A DNA stretch of 64,000 bases from Adineta steineri. Taxonomy: Eukaryota > Rotifera > Eurotatoria > Adinetida > Adinetidae. The notes beneath the pieces were generated by a model that was not told where the DNA came from, did no database searches, and saw only the letters and a program-made list of their open reading frames with translations. A program made the translations under genes and the position numbers. Position 1 is the stretch's first letter; every line of letters starts with the position of its first letter. Below, in pieces: positions 1 to 11,035 of the stretch. The DNA is taken from contig CAJNOI010000321.1 of assembly GCA_905250115.1 (NCBI GenBank), forward strand, positions 5,536-69,535, given 5' to 3'.

Positions 1-500
1 TATTACTTTAACAATGAAAAGAAAAAGAATGAAAGTTTAAAAGAAATTTTAAACAGGACACTGTACTCAATAGTTTTTTTTTATTAACTAAAGATAAGAA
101 GATGGTTTGAAAAAGTGATTTGTAAGACAAGAAATAATTATTCGCGCCTCTTACAGCGAAAAAGGAACACAAAAAATCTTAGGTAAAGAAAGAGAATCAA
201 GTTGATAGTTTTATACTGGCAAGTAGGATTTATGAGCGATTTGCTACTGATTTAGGTAACTGTAAAGGGATTAAAAAAGAGAAATAATGAAGTATACTAG
301 AAAAGATAATTATCAGTGCAGGGGCTTAATTATCTTAAGTCAATATGTAAGCAAATATTTGATTTGAAAAATACGTATTCAATTAATCTTGCCTCGTACG
401 CGTTTGCCACCTACTGAGAAGAGAAAGATGTCTACCACGATGGTTGGTTAAATAACTTGGACGGTTACTTCTTTACTTTTCTTTGTCGTTTCCTTAGAAA
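1..500. other. Non-coding start of window
   Basis: AT-rich sequence without a credible open frame or splice-linked coding segment. It is probably the upstream flank of the BEN-domain gene. I see no repeat or RNA gene here. Confidence 0.5.
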
Positions 501-504
501 GTAT

Positions 505-582
505 ACGATAATAGGCACGATGATGATATAAAAATGGCCGCCATGGCGGTCATTTATATATGATCATCGTGCCTATTGTCGT
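505..582. repeat. Long hairpin upstream of BEN gene
   Basis: Two arms of roughly 35-39 bases, nearly perfect reverse complements, meet at a GCCGCCATGGCGG centre. The outer part of each arm reads AATAGGCACGATGAT on its own strand. The hairpin ends about 40 bases before the first in-frame ATG of the gene starting at 623/677, so it lies in the promoter or 5' leader. The centre resembles two opposed ATGGCGG cores of the YY1 type; that reading is inference. It could also be a small MITE. Confidence 0.7.
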
Positions 583-622
583 ATTCGTAGAAAACATGTT
601 ATAAGATAACGACAAATAGTTT

Positions 623-2027
623 ATGGATTATTTTTTCATTTTAGAATACTTAATTATATATTATAATTGTTTCATCATGCCACAAAAAAAAACAAAGAAA
701 ATTGTTGATGAATCGATGTGGGTTGTGTTATACGATGAAAAGAATTCATCTCATCATATCGTAGCACGTGATAAATTAACATTTGCTAAAAAAGACAACT
801 TACGTATCGGTACACCTGCTTCATATAATGGTGATGGAGATCGTGCAAATCGCGTCCGAGGAAAAGTAATTGTAGTTGGTAAGTCTTGATAATAGTATAG
901 GTGAAAAAATATTTTTAAATTCTTATTTATAGCGACAAAGGAATTATGTGAGAATAGTATCAAAATGATCGAAGAGACAAACAACAACAACGATGACAAC
1001 AATGAACAAGATGAATCTGATGAATCTGATGAATCAGATCAGTTCCATATTGATGAAAAAGATGAAAATGATATTGATGAACGGTTATTAGAAGAAGAAG
1101 ATTTACCAACAACTTCTGGTACTGATGATAGTAAGTCAGTTCGATATTAACTGATATAGTTAGATTAAATAATAACATGGTTAGATTAAAGTTAGTTTGT
1201 ATATCATTATTAATACACATAAGCATTTCTATATTAATGATGTAGTTGGTTATCTATCATTAAAGCTAATCACATCTAAATACTTTTCTTTCTTTAGGAA
1301 TTTTAATAGATATAACTAATATTCCTGTTGAAATTAATAAACGAAAAGAACCAAATGAACAATCAACATCATCTACCAAGAGAGTCAAACGTGCTAGTAC
1401 AGTATCTCATTCATCGTATGAAAAAGTACAAAGAGAAAATAATCGATTGAATAAAGACCTAACTATGTATAAGAATACCTGGATGCGTAAGTATTTTTTA
1501 TTGTTTTGAAGTCTCAAAACTCTTTTCTTTAAGCGCGACCATCAGGTGCTGTGGCAGCCTATTTCATTGAAATAGCCAGAATATTATCTGGTACATCAAA
1601 CGATAATGATGATAATGAAGAAGAAAAAGGAGAAAAACTCGAGAAAATTTGTACTACATTAGATCGAAATGAATCTGAACTTAAACTATGTGAACATGAT
1701 ATGAATATTACTAAAACTTGTAGACAGCTTATTAAATGTCTCTATCCAGATACTAAACAACGTGCAAAAATGCTTGTGTCATCAATGGATGTTGACAAAT
1801 TGCAAGCAATTCATGGTAATATTTTTAAATTTTATTAACTATCAATTTATTTTTTTTTAGATTACGCCAGGATTGTTCATCCTGCACAATCGAAAACATC
1901 AAATTCTGTATTAAATAACGCTATAGGCAATGTTTTCGCTAGTGAGAAACGTAAACAAGAACGACATGATATGGAAATTTTCAGATTAAATAATTATTCT
2001 GAAGATGATGAAGATAATGAACAATAA
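623..2027 (+). CDS. BEN-domain protein, five exons
   Basis: Probable nuclear DNA- or chromatin-binding protein. Exons by GT/AG and frame: 623 (or 677)-878, 933-1130, 1298-1486, 1534-1815, 1861-2027. The N-terminal ~70 residues carry a WVVLYDE...RVRGKVIVVG segment like the small domain that precedes some BEN domains. An acidic, low-complexity Asp/Glu/Ser stretch and a KRVKR basic patch follow. The last two exons form a BEN-like fold: helices around TCRQLIKCLYPD, MDVDKLQAIHDYAR and LNNAIGNVFASEKRK. BEN domains are known in transcriptional repressors and in some mobile-element and viral proteins. ATG 677 (MPQKK) fits the homologous start best; ATG 623 is in frame upstream. The transposase-like gene follows on the same strand, with only an inserted foldback element between, so the two may have formed one mobile unit; that is inference. 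Confidence 0.6.
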
Positions 2028-2293
2028 AATACTTACTTACATTGAACAGTTTGTGTGTGTATACATTCTAGTTTTTTCTGATTAACAATATTTCATCGCA
2101 TTATATTAATTCTTTCTTGTTGTTACTTATTTACATTTTTTTTATGATTTTTTCATTGCAAGAGAGTATTTTACTATTTTCATCTGCTTTTTTTGTAATA
2201 TTTCTACTTATATCTAAATAATAAAGAAAAACATAAAAGAAAAAAAATATGTTCGATTGCATTTATTCCAACTTCTAGTTACTAATGTTTGAC

Positions 2294-3181
2294 CAAGGGG
2301 TATACAACAGAGACTTCATGCATGAAGTCTCATGAAGTCTTGAAGTCTTATGAATTTTCACGAAGTCTGTTGAACTCTGGAGACAGTCTTGAACTCATAT
2401 GAAGTCTCTAGAAGTCTTTGAAATTTCATGAAGTCTTAAGAAATCTCACGAAGTCTGATGAAGTCTCGTGAAATCTCATGAAGTCTCATGAAATCTCACG
2501 AAGTCTCATGAAGTCTTACGAAGTCTCATGAAGTCTCATGAAGTCTCGTGAAATCTCATGAAGTCTCATGAAATCTCACGAAGTCTCATGAAGTCTTGCG
2601 AAGTCTCATGATGTCTTCTAGAATTTTCAGGGATGCATATATTTCACGAGAAAATCAAAGAAAATGTCGTATTTTCACAGATATTATTCTGTTCAATCGA
2701 GGGGGAAACAACAGAGACTTCACGCCTGAAGTCAAATGAAGTCTCATGAAGTCTTATGAAGTCTAATGAAGTCTTATGAAATCTTATGAAGTCTTGCGAA
2801 GTCTTATGAAATCTTATGAAGTCTCGTAAAGTCTTTTGAAGTCTCATGAACTCTCATGAAGTCTTTAGAAACTACTTGAAGTCTCTGAAGTCTGTGAAGT
2901 CTTTTGAAATCTTTTGAAGTTAATAAAGTCTTCTAAAATCTACGAAGTCTCTTGAAGTCTGTGAAGTCCATTGAAGTCTCTTAAAGTCTCTTGTAGTCTG
3001 TTGAAGTCTATCGAAGTCTTCTGAATTCTTTGAAATCTTTTAAAGTCTACCGAAGTCTTCTGAAATCTTTCGAAGTCTTTCGAAGTCTTTTGAAAAATTG
3101 AAGTCTCCCTTGTTGAAGTCTCTTGAAGTCTTTCGAAGTCTTTGAAGTCTTGAAGTCTTGAAGTCCGCTGTTACCCCCTTG
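2294..3181. mobile_element. Foldback element 'CAAGGGG', copy 1, with 8-bp TSD
   Basis: The left end begins CAAGGGGTATACAACAGAGA and the right end, read on the opposite strand, begins CAAGGGGGTAACAGCGGACT. The element is flanked by the direct repeat TGTTTGAC (2286-2293 and 3182-3189), a clean 8-bp target-site duplication. The interior is almost entirely degenerate ~10-bp tandem units of the type TGAAGTCTCA. A second left-end-like sequence (GAGGGGGAAACAACAGAGAC) starts near 2699, so the element is itself composite or partly duplicated. No coding capacity. It sits between the BEN gene and the transposase-like gene. Other family members are at 53418-53577 (truncated) and 57661-58278. Confidence 0.85.
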
Positions 3182-3228
3182 TGTTTGACGCACATCGATC
3201 AACTGATTGGCGTCGTCGGCAAACAAGA

Positions 3229-6200
3229 ATGGCTAATAATGATCTTGGTATATTCAAAAATGAATATTTTTATTTTAATTTGTCATGAAAATTTAAGTTA
3301 TAGGATTCAGTCAAGTCGGTACTCATGAAGCAGTTTATCCTCCACCACCTACTATCGATGTACTTACAGATTTGGATCCTGACTGCCGTTTTGATAGTGA
3401 TACATCTTCTAGTCTTGAGCAGGAAATGAGATCACCTGTCGAGAATGATTCACAACTAAACACAACAGTTAATATGCATGAATCAATGTAAGTCTTCGTG
3501 ATCAGTACTCTAATTTATATATTTCTCTCGTAACGATCTTAGGTCAATATTTGATAATATTATTATGCCCAAGGAAGAACCTAATAAAATGATAGATCCT
3601 ATCCATATTGCAACAGCATTAGTTGCTCTCAAAGCAAGACATCATCTTTCGAACAAATGCATCGAAGATATACTTGCTCTGCTTCAATTACTTAAAGTTA
3701 AGGTTCCATCTAGTTATAAAGCATTGTGTACACTACTACGAAAACGTTCAAGTACGCATTTAATGCCAACAAAAACCACAATCTGTCCACATTGTCAGAT
3801 GTTATCGAGTGCAATGGATAAATGTACTGCTTGTGATGCTCCTTATGCTCCTATTTTATCTTCTGCTATCCCCTTATTTTATACATATGATATCACTCGA
3901 CAACTGGAAGCAGTACTTGCTACATCAGAAGACTTGGTAATACAAATTTCTGATGCTTCTACAAAGAAAATAATGAGAGATATCACTGATGGTAACGTGT
4001 ATAAAAACCTACTTGAGAAAGAGTCTGGACCATTTATCACCCTGACGATGAATGTGGACGGGGTGCAGCCGAATAAGGGATCTGATCAGAGCCTCTGGCC
4101 TGCTTTATTTGTTGTTAATGAAATTAAACGCAAAAAACGATATTCTCCAGAAAATGTAATCATCGGTGGAATGTGGCCGGGCCCGTCAAAACCATCACGA
4201 GCTCAAATGTCGTTGTTTTTTAAGAATATTGTTTTAGAACTACAAAATTTGGAAAAAGGTCAACTGTTTCAGCTTTATTCAGCGGAACAGGATGATCATT
4301 TTGATTTTATAAAAGTATTTTTAATAGCATCCTGCTGCGACAAACCAGCCCAGTGTCTTGTTCAGTGTGTTCCTGAGCCTACAGCCTTCTTTGGATGCGG
4401 GCACTGTGAGGTAGAGGGTGAGTTAAATACAGTATTTCTATATTTCCGGTCTGCTTTTTTTACTAGCTTTGGTGTTTGTTTATGATTTTTCCTCAGTTAT
4501 TTTTTATTCTAGTTGAAAAATTGACATCAGTTAGCGTCGGTGTCATCTTTCTATTAAAATACTGTATTTATAAATTAAAATCGAAAACTAGCTTAGTTAT
4601 AGCAATCTAAAAAACATTTTTTTAATTACATACATGTGAAAGTCAACTAGTCGACTCGAATTATAAACTTTATTTGAGTTTTAAACTATTCGTATAAGTG
4701 TGAATGACTATGCAGGTGAAGATTTAGGTATACGTACGGATAAAGATGTTGGTGAAGATGCAGGCATAGATGGAAACATTGGTGGAGATGTAGGTATAGG
4801 TGAAGCTGTTGATGAAGATGTATGCGTAGGTTTGGATGAAGATGTGGGTGAGATTTTAGGTGTAAGTGTGGTTAGAGGTGTGTGTCGAATAGTTTAAAAC
4901 ACGAGTAAAGTTTAAAACTCGTAACGAATTAACGAGTTTTACACTACTGAAGAGGTTGTGTGTTACATGCACAACTAGCATATGTTTTTAGGTGTAAGTG
5001 TACCAACAAGGAAAGGTGGATCAGTTGTGAGTTTTGCTATATATGAAAACAATCGAGCATGTGAACGTAGCAATGAAAGACACGATATACTGCTTCAACA
5101 ATTACAACAAAGTGCGATTAAGATAGCTGCTCTTAATGGTCCACGTGGTCGACGCGCTCTTATGCAAGTCCATAAACAAATACAAAAACGTTTCAAAGGT
5201 GTTTGTATACTTCGAACGTTATCATATTATGATGTTGGTAAATCATTTCTTGTGGATAGCTTACATAATATCTATTTAGGGCTATGTGTAAGTATGCCAG
5301 TAAATCTATTCCTATATATTTGTAATCTATGCTTTATTACAGAAACGACTTTTATCACTGTGGCTTAACCATCAAAATAAAGATGAAGATTGGTCTGTGT
5401 GGTGTCGAACGAACGAATTGTCTACTTTATTGGTCAGATTTCGTTTTCCATCTACAACCACACGTCATCCACGTTCACTTCATAAATTTGCAAAATATAA
5501 GGGCAGTGAAATTCGGCTTGTTTTACTATTCGGTCACTCAATTTTCGAAGACATTCTTCAGCCTAAATATTATGAACACTTACTGCTACTTGTACTAGCT
5601 GTTCATTATGTAAGTTTATAAGTAGAGTACTTGATACTAATTCTACATTGATATGAACTTTTAATTCAATAGGCTGAGTCACGTTGTTTGACTTATGACA
5701 TGATCAAGGTTGTGAATAAATTATGTTACGCATTTCTGTTGGATTTTCCAAAATTGTATACAAGGCGTCACAATGTTCAGGTTGATCTTTTATTTTCTTA
5801 TTCTTTTTTCGTGCTAGAATTGCTATCTATTTTCCACATTAAGCTCTTTCACTAACTATCACTGTAGAGGCTTAATCTACTAATTAAAACTTAATTATGA
5901 ATAAATTTGTTTAGAATCCATAATTTTAATCGATAGAGTTTAGAATCTAATTTTAAATATTTATTTTCTGAAGACACGTGAACGACCCACTGCTGGAAAG
6001 ATACGTGATAAAGTATACGATTTTTCTAACAACAAATTTTACCATCTTACGAGACATATTAGGAAGCTTTCTATGCATTTAAATTTACATTCTTCATATC
6101 AGGTAGTTCACTCAATTATGCACATGTCGACTACTTTACAAAACTTCGGCCCTTTGTCAACATATTCAACATTCAATTTTGAGAATCAGCTCGGTATCTA

Positions 6201-6880
6201 TAAGTCATTATTTCTCGAACTTTTATAGCTGTTTTACACTTTATTTGTATTTAGGATTATTAACTCGTTCTTGTAAAAGCACAAGACGACATGCAATCGA
6301 AATTATGAATAATCTTATTTATCTTCGTGACGCACATTTTGAACTTAAGAATAATAGTATGTGTATGAACTTACGCGAATTAATTTCTTCTTGGTTACAT
6401 ATACGATGCTCTTCTTCTACATCATTGACAAATCCTGTTCGTACTTTACATAGTATAAAAATTACGGATAAATTTCTTAGTTCCATTTTTCGTGGTGCTA
6501 TAGTCTATTATTCCACTGCATTCATTGGTCAAGTGCGATTAACAACTACTCATTACGCCAAAAATAAAGTTACTGATGACTCGTCCATTATATTCAAAAT
6601 TGGATCTAAAGAGATTTTCGGTCGAATTCATCGTATTTTTACCGTCAACGATGCTGAACCAATATTTTACATTAATGTATTGTCCAACACAACTGATTTT
6701 AAGTGCAAGACTATTACAGATACTTATAAATATTCACATATTCGAACAGGTTCATTCGACGATCAAACGAGTGGTGTGTTTATTAGCGCAAATGATTTTG
6801 TTGAAAAATGCGTTTTTTATGAACGTAAGAACAAAATCTGCACTTTTTACCGATATCCTAATTTAGAAGAATGTTCTTGA
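3229..6880 (+). CDS. CACTA/Tnp2-like transposase-derived protein
   Basis: Multi-exon gene resembling animal 'transposase domain-containing' proteins related to Tnp2 of CACTA (EnSpm) elements. Exons by frame-consistent GT/AG: 3229-3247, 3304-3487, 3543-4417, 4992-5287, 5343-5609, 5673-5780, 6103-6193, 6255-6880. Seen in order: a leader with an acidic/Ser-rich segment; a CPHC...CTAC zinc-ribbon-like cluster; NVDGVQPNKGSDQSLWPALF and IIGGMWPGPSKPSRAQMSLF, matching the catalytic-core start of the family; PTRKGG; YYDVGKSFLVDSLHNIYLGL, the family's D-x-(M/L)H-x3-LG signature; then HPRSLHKFAKYKGSEIR and a distal FGPLSTYSTFNFE block. No nonsense codon interrupts the joined frame, so it may be an intact transposase or a domesticated copy. 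I could not find CACTA-type terminal repeats. The C-terminal ~200 residues are unassigned. Confidence 0.7.
4418..4991 (+). other. Intron with GATG-rich minisatellite
   Basis: The 574-bp intron of the transposase-like gene holds, at 4712-4880, a degenerate tandem repeat of GATGTAGGTGAAGAT-like units. It reads open in one frame (Asp/Gly/Glu/Val only) but has no coding signature; the flanking exons join in frame without it (…EVEG then VSVPTRK). Confidence 0.65.
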
Positions 6881-7004
6881 GACAACATTGATAAATTCAA
6901 TCTTCGTTGTGTTTTATTTTAGATACTTAGCTAAATTTTATTGATATTTTCTCTTCGAAAAACAATGAACTATAAGGTATTTATACATTATTGCTTTATA
7001 ATTT

Positions 7005-7860
7005 ATTCCAGTCCATTGAAACCAAAAAAATAAAGAGACATTTCTTGATTATTCTATACAATGGATTAGAACTAATTCGAAAATAATAAATTAAAGAGCC
7101 TTTCAACATTATCCTGAATAATACATTAAAATCCATTACAGTTTATTGAATTATTTGATATTTCTACACTATTTCTAAATAATGGATTAAAATCCATTAG
7201 AAAACAATAAATTAAAGAACATTTCTACATTATTCTAAATAATGCATTAAAACCCATTACAGTTTATTGAGTTATTTGATATTTCTACACTATTTCTAAA
7301 TAATGGATTAAAATCCATTAGAAATTAACGAAATAAAGAACATTTCTACATTATTCTATATAATACATTAAAATCCATTAAAAAATAACAAATTAAAGAA
7401 CATTTCTACATTATTCTAAATAATGCGTTAAAATCCATTACAGTTTATTGGACTATTTGATATTTCTACACTATTTCTAAATAATGGATTAAAATCCATT
7501 AGAAATTAACGAAATAAAGAACATTTCTACATTATTCTATATAATACATTAAAATCCATTAAAAAATAACAAATTAAAGAACATTTCAACATTATTCTAT
7601 ATAATACATTAAAATCCATTACAGTTTACTGAATTATTTGATATTACTACATTATTTCTAAATAATGGATTAAAACTCATTAGGAATTAAGAAATTATAA
7701 AACATTTCTGCATTATTTCGAGAAAATGAATTATAATGCATTAAAAATGGAGAAAACCTGAGAAATATTGCATTATTTTCACCGAAAAATGGTTTTTCAC
7801 GAAATAATGGAAGATAATTAGTCATTTTCGCATTATTTCTAATTATTCGGCTACATGGGA
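7005..7860. repeat. Tandem array of ~60-bp AT-rich monomers
   Basis: Repeating units contain TAATGGATTAAAATCCATTA, itself a palindrome, and ACATTTCTACATTATTCTA. Near-identical stretches recur at about 7136, 7256, 7438 and 7618, giving offsets of about 120 and 180, so monomers of ~60 bp form dimers and trimers. The array starts about 125 bp after the transposase-like stop codon. Subterminal repeats of this kind are common in CACTA-type elements, but a link is inference. Confidence 0.8.
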
Positions 7861-8613
7861 TGGAACTTCACTCAATGAACCCTTTCTGTGAGGGCGTGGG
7901 TATGGATTCCGAATGAAACATGTGGACACACCCACACCCAAACATGCTGTTTCTTGATCTCAAGAAAATTCATTATTTGATTGCTCCGCATAGGAACCCA
8001 GGTAAGAAGCAGATGTACGATCTTGTATGATCAGACGAAATCGTACAAAAAAGCGTAATTCATGAAATCTTACATCAAATCGTACTATGACATTCTTCGA
8101 ACATTTTACCCATACATCCGATTTCTGATGATCTGATGATAATATCTGACCAAACGGCAAGATCTTTGCAGAATCATATAGTACGATATGATGTCGCTTG
8201 ATCTTATAGCATCATATTATAAGATCATATAACGTCCGACATCCGATCTTGTCGGATATTAGGATCGAATCGTTTGTCCTGTGAAAACTTGACACACTAA
8301 ATTTCTGGCTAGGTGCAACCCGACTAACTAGTTCTCTATTACGCATATGTCTGATTCGCTGAATTTCTTAGCTAAAGAAAATTAGATTCGTCCCTTCATC
8401 AGTTTGAAAACTTAGATTGCATTTTTTGCTTATTTTGGATATGAAAAATATTTTTATTGTTGCCAGTAAAGCCCATTAGGTTCAAGAATTTTCGGAACTG
8501 AATCCGACCTTGATCCGGCCGACTAAAGGTTTTTAGAGCCCGAACGCGGACCCGCACCCGATCGTCTAAACTCATTAGGACCCAGACACGGGTCTGGACC
8601 TGATTCATTAGCC
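7861..8613. other. Non-coding intergenic stretch
   Basis: Short open frames here have no recognisable similarity. 8500-8605 holds GC-richer sequence with small inverted motifs (GACCCAGACACGGGTCTGGAC), probably a remnant repeat. A telomere-like hairpin lies at 7890-7940. Confidence 0.45.
7890..7940. repeat. Telomere-like hairpin a
   Basis: GAGGGCGTGGGT at the left faces CACACCCACACCC at the right about 30 bases later. Member of the G-rich/C-rich hairpin family described under findings. Confidence 0.6.
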
Positions 8614-8621
8614 TTCTATGC

Positions 8622-8950
8622 AGGGATGGACCATTTAGCTTAATTTAGAATTACCTTAATTTTTTAAAGTTAACACTTAATATTAAATATTAAGTTTTTG
8701 CATTAACTCTTAATATTAAGTGTTAAGTGACACCAGGTCCGTAGCCAAGGGAGGGAGGAGTGCATCACTTTTGGCGAAAAGAACAAAAATCTTGAAGGGG
8801 GGTTACGGATGAAAATTTTATTCACGAAGCGAAAAATAATTTTCCTGCTGGTGTGCACCCCCGTTGGAAAATGCTCGGCTACAGGCCTGAGTGACACAGC
8901 TCAATAAAGTGACTTAAATAAGTCGGATTAGACAAAATGGTCCATCCCTC
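8622..8950. mobile_element. hAT-like MITE (outer of a nested pair)
   Basis: The left end reads CAGGGATGGACCATTT; the right end on the opposite strand reads GAGGGATGGACCATTTT. Flanks are CTTCTATG (8614-8621) and CTTCTGTG (8951-8958), an 8-bp duplication with one mismatch. An 8-bp TSD with CAGGG-type ends fits hAT elements. Without the inner insertion it would be about 165 bp. No coding capacity. Confidence 0.75.
8734..8889. mobile_element. hAT-like MITE (inner of a nested pair)
   Basis: The left end CAGGTCCGTAGCC and the right end (opposite strand) CAGGCCTGTAGCC flank 156 bp. A perfect 8-bp duplication AGTGACAC lies on each side (8726-8733 and 8890-8897). It is inserted inside the 8622-8950 element and therefore younger than it. 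Open frames inside it are artefacts. Confidence 0.8.
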
Positions 8951-9633
8951 CTTCTGTGTACTGGCGGAGCCACAAGTAGGGGTAGGTGGGGCTAAGCCCT
9001 GCCTAGATAGCTTTAAGCCCAACCTGGGAAGTTTTTGAAAAGTTTTTCTGAAATGGAGCTTTCAACGTTATTTTTCTATTTCATTATATTATGAAAGACA
9101 AAATTTCTTCCCTCTTGTCTACTGTATAAAAAAGTACATCTAACTGTATTTTATGCTTGCATAGATAATCTAATGCAAAATCTTCTATTTTGAAATTTAG
9201 ATCGCTGTATTTTCCTAGCGTATCACTGTCACTAACGCAATGGTTGCTTGTTACTTAGAGTTGTATAAATGAATTTAGTCTATATTCTCTCGTGCCGAAT
9301 GTTAGCATTCGTAGTAGCATGCATGAACCAGAAAGAATTAAAAGTATTGTTATAGTGCGACTCTTGTATATTTGGTATGTTCCTTTTCTCTTTCTTTCTT
9401 TTATTCTGCTAAGGTACGTCAATGACACGTTGAGTAAACATATATCCCTTTTATTTTTTATCCTTCGTGCTAAGGCATTTTTCACATGTTTCTCTTCCCT
9501 TGTTATAGTTTACGTATTTTTTCTTTTCATCTGTTTTATTTTAAGGTATCATCGTTTTTTTTATTCCATTCAGTTATATACAAGTAATGTTCGCCGCTTC
9601 GACTCACTTCACCCTCGACTGTAAGAGTGTCGA

Positions 9634-10165
9634 AGTGGGTGTGGATGAGCACCTGGATGTGAATACGGATATCGGTGAGGAATTAGAACAAAGAAGAAGC
9701 CCAGACTTTCAACCACACCCAGCAATTCCAGCCACATTCATTCAACAACTTCACTAACTCCTAAGCTTACACACCCACACCCATCTACACCCGCTACGAC
9801 CTTGATACGCATCTATCCACTCTCATTCAACTTGTACAACTGCAGCGACACTCACTCACACAAATTCACATCCAAACTCTCTTCCTGACTATACCAAGTA
9901 CGACAGCCACACACACACTTTCACCAACACCCACACCCTATTTCCACCCATTTCACCCACTTTCACCGATTTCACCCACTTCTGACCCATTTCCACCCAC
10001 TTTCACTCACTTCCACCCATTTTACCCACTTTTTACCCATTTCACCCGCGTCTGACCTGTTTTACTCACCTCACCCTATTCCACCCACACTCATACTATG
10101 TCACCCACGCAGCTAACTTCGATCCACCCCGACTCTTTTTCCACCCACGCCCACCCTTTTCCACG
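9634..10165. repeat. C-rich degenerate repeat tract
   Basis: The tract starts with a G-rich arm (GTGGGTGTGGATG at 9635) answered by CACACCCACACCC at ~9770-9782. It continues as a long degenerate array of CCACCCATTTCACCCACTTT-type units on the + strand to about 10165. Strong C/T/A strand bias and CACCC spacing resemble degenerate telomere-type sequence rather than coding DNA. Confidence 0.65.
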
Positions 10166-11035
10166 CAGACTGATATATTTGGAAGTAGATGTTTCTTTGA
10201 CCTTGACACGAACAAACAAACCCACAAACAATTTTTTCATATGACCCTCCCTACAGTCGAGAGAATAAGTTCTATCTGAAATAAAGATTAAATTTCAATA
10301 TCCATCAGTTAGATTAATCTTCCTCTGACAAGTATAAGTTCTTCTCGTAGAAAAATAAAACTAAAAACCTACGAATTTGATCCTGCTACTGTTAGATTTA
10401 CAAGCCAAAGATTCACATAGATACATCAGGGAATATTAAACTATTTATAAGTACATCTGTGTCTGACTGAAGTATTCATCACGCGGCATTTTCAGCTTCA
10501 TCTCCGTCTCTCTCTTTATTTATAGACGACGTTACTGTGACTCTTGTTCCGTTTGAACATACTGACAGCTCTAATTCAAACTCGAATAGAGAAAAATACA
10601 ATTCATATGCTTTTTTCGGATTAGCTGTTCCCTGTAAAGTCTTCGGCTAAATCAATTCAGAACGGTATCTGTGCTTCTGGGAACAAATCCCTCATATACT
10701 CTCAATTATGGAGATACCTAACGAACTATCAAATTCGTAGTCGTCAGTGCCAGCAGGTATGGGTGTTGTACTCCTCTTATATCCACACTCATATTCTCAT
10801 TCACACCCACACCCACACTCTCAAGATAATAATACAGCACTTTCTCTTCTCGAAAGTTTTCCTAGAGAAATAAACGGGTGTTTTCGCCGTTTGGGAGAAA
10901 ATAATTTTTTATAATTTCAGTTTTTTCAGATGTAAAAGGGAATACTCGTTGTATTCTTTTCTGAATTAAACTGAAGATTCATTTTGGAGTGTGGATAAAA
11001 TAAATAAATTAACATTTTTGCTCCGTATAAAATAT
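10166..11035. other. Upstream region of the TsaD-Sua5 gene
   Basis: No coding segment recognised. It holds one telomere-like hairpin (GGGTGTTG at 10761 facing CACACCCACACCCACAC ending ~10819). No convincing TATA box could be fixed. Confidence 0.4.

Noticed and set aside
2644..2847. Minus-strand frame with a Phe-Ile-Arg-His-Lys-Thr repeat
   Set aside because: Product of the TGAAGTCTCA tandem units of the foldback element.
2294..3181. CRISPR-like array of regular repeats
   Set aside because: Units are ~10 bp, degenerate and without spacers, lie between transposon termini with a TSD, and the genome is eukaryotic.
4700..4897. Asp/Gly/Val/Glu-rich small protein
   Set aside because: It lies in an intron minisatellite; the flanking exons splice in frame without it and continue the transposase motifs.
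8703..8897. Minus-strand 64-residue frame
   Set aside because: It covers the inner hAT-like MITE and both target duplications, so it is a by-product of non-coding repeat sequence.
10991..11035. Longer N-terminus of the TsaD-Sua5 protein from GTG 10991
   Set aside because: GTG is not a usual start in animal nuclear genes, and TsaD homology begins right after ATG 11036.
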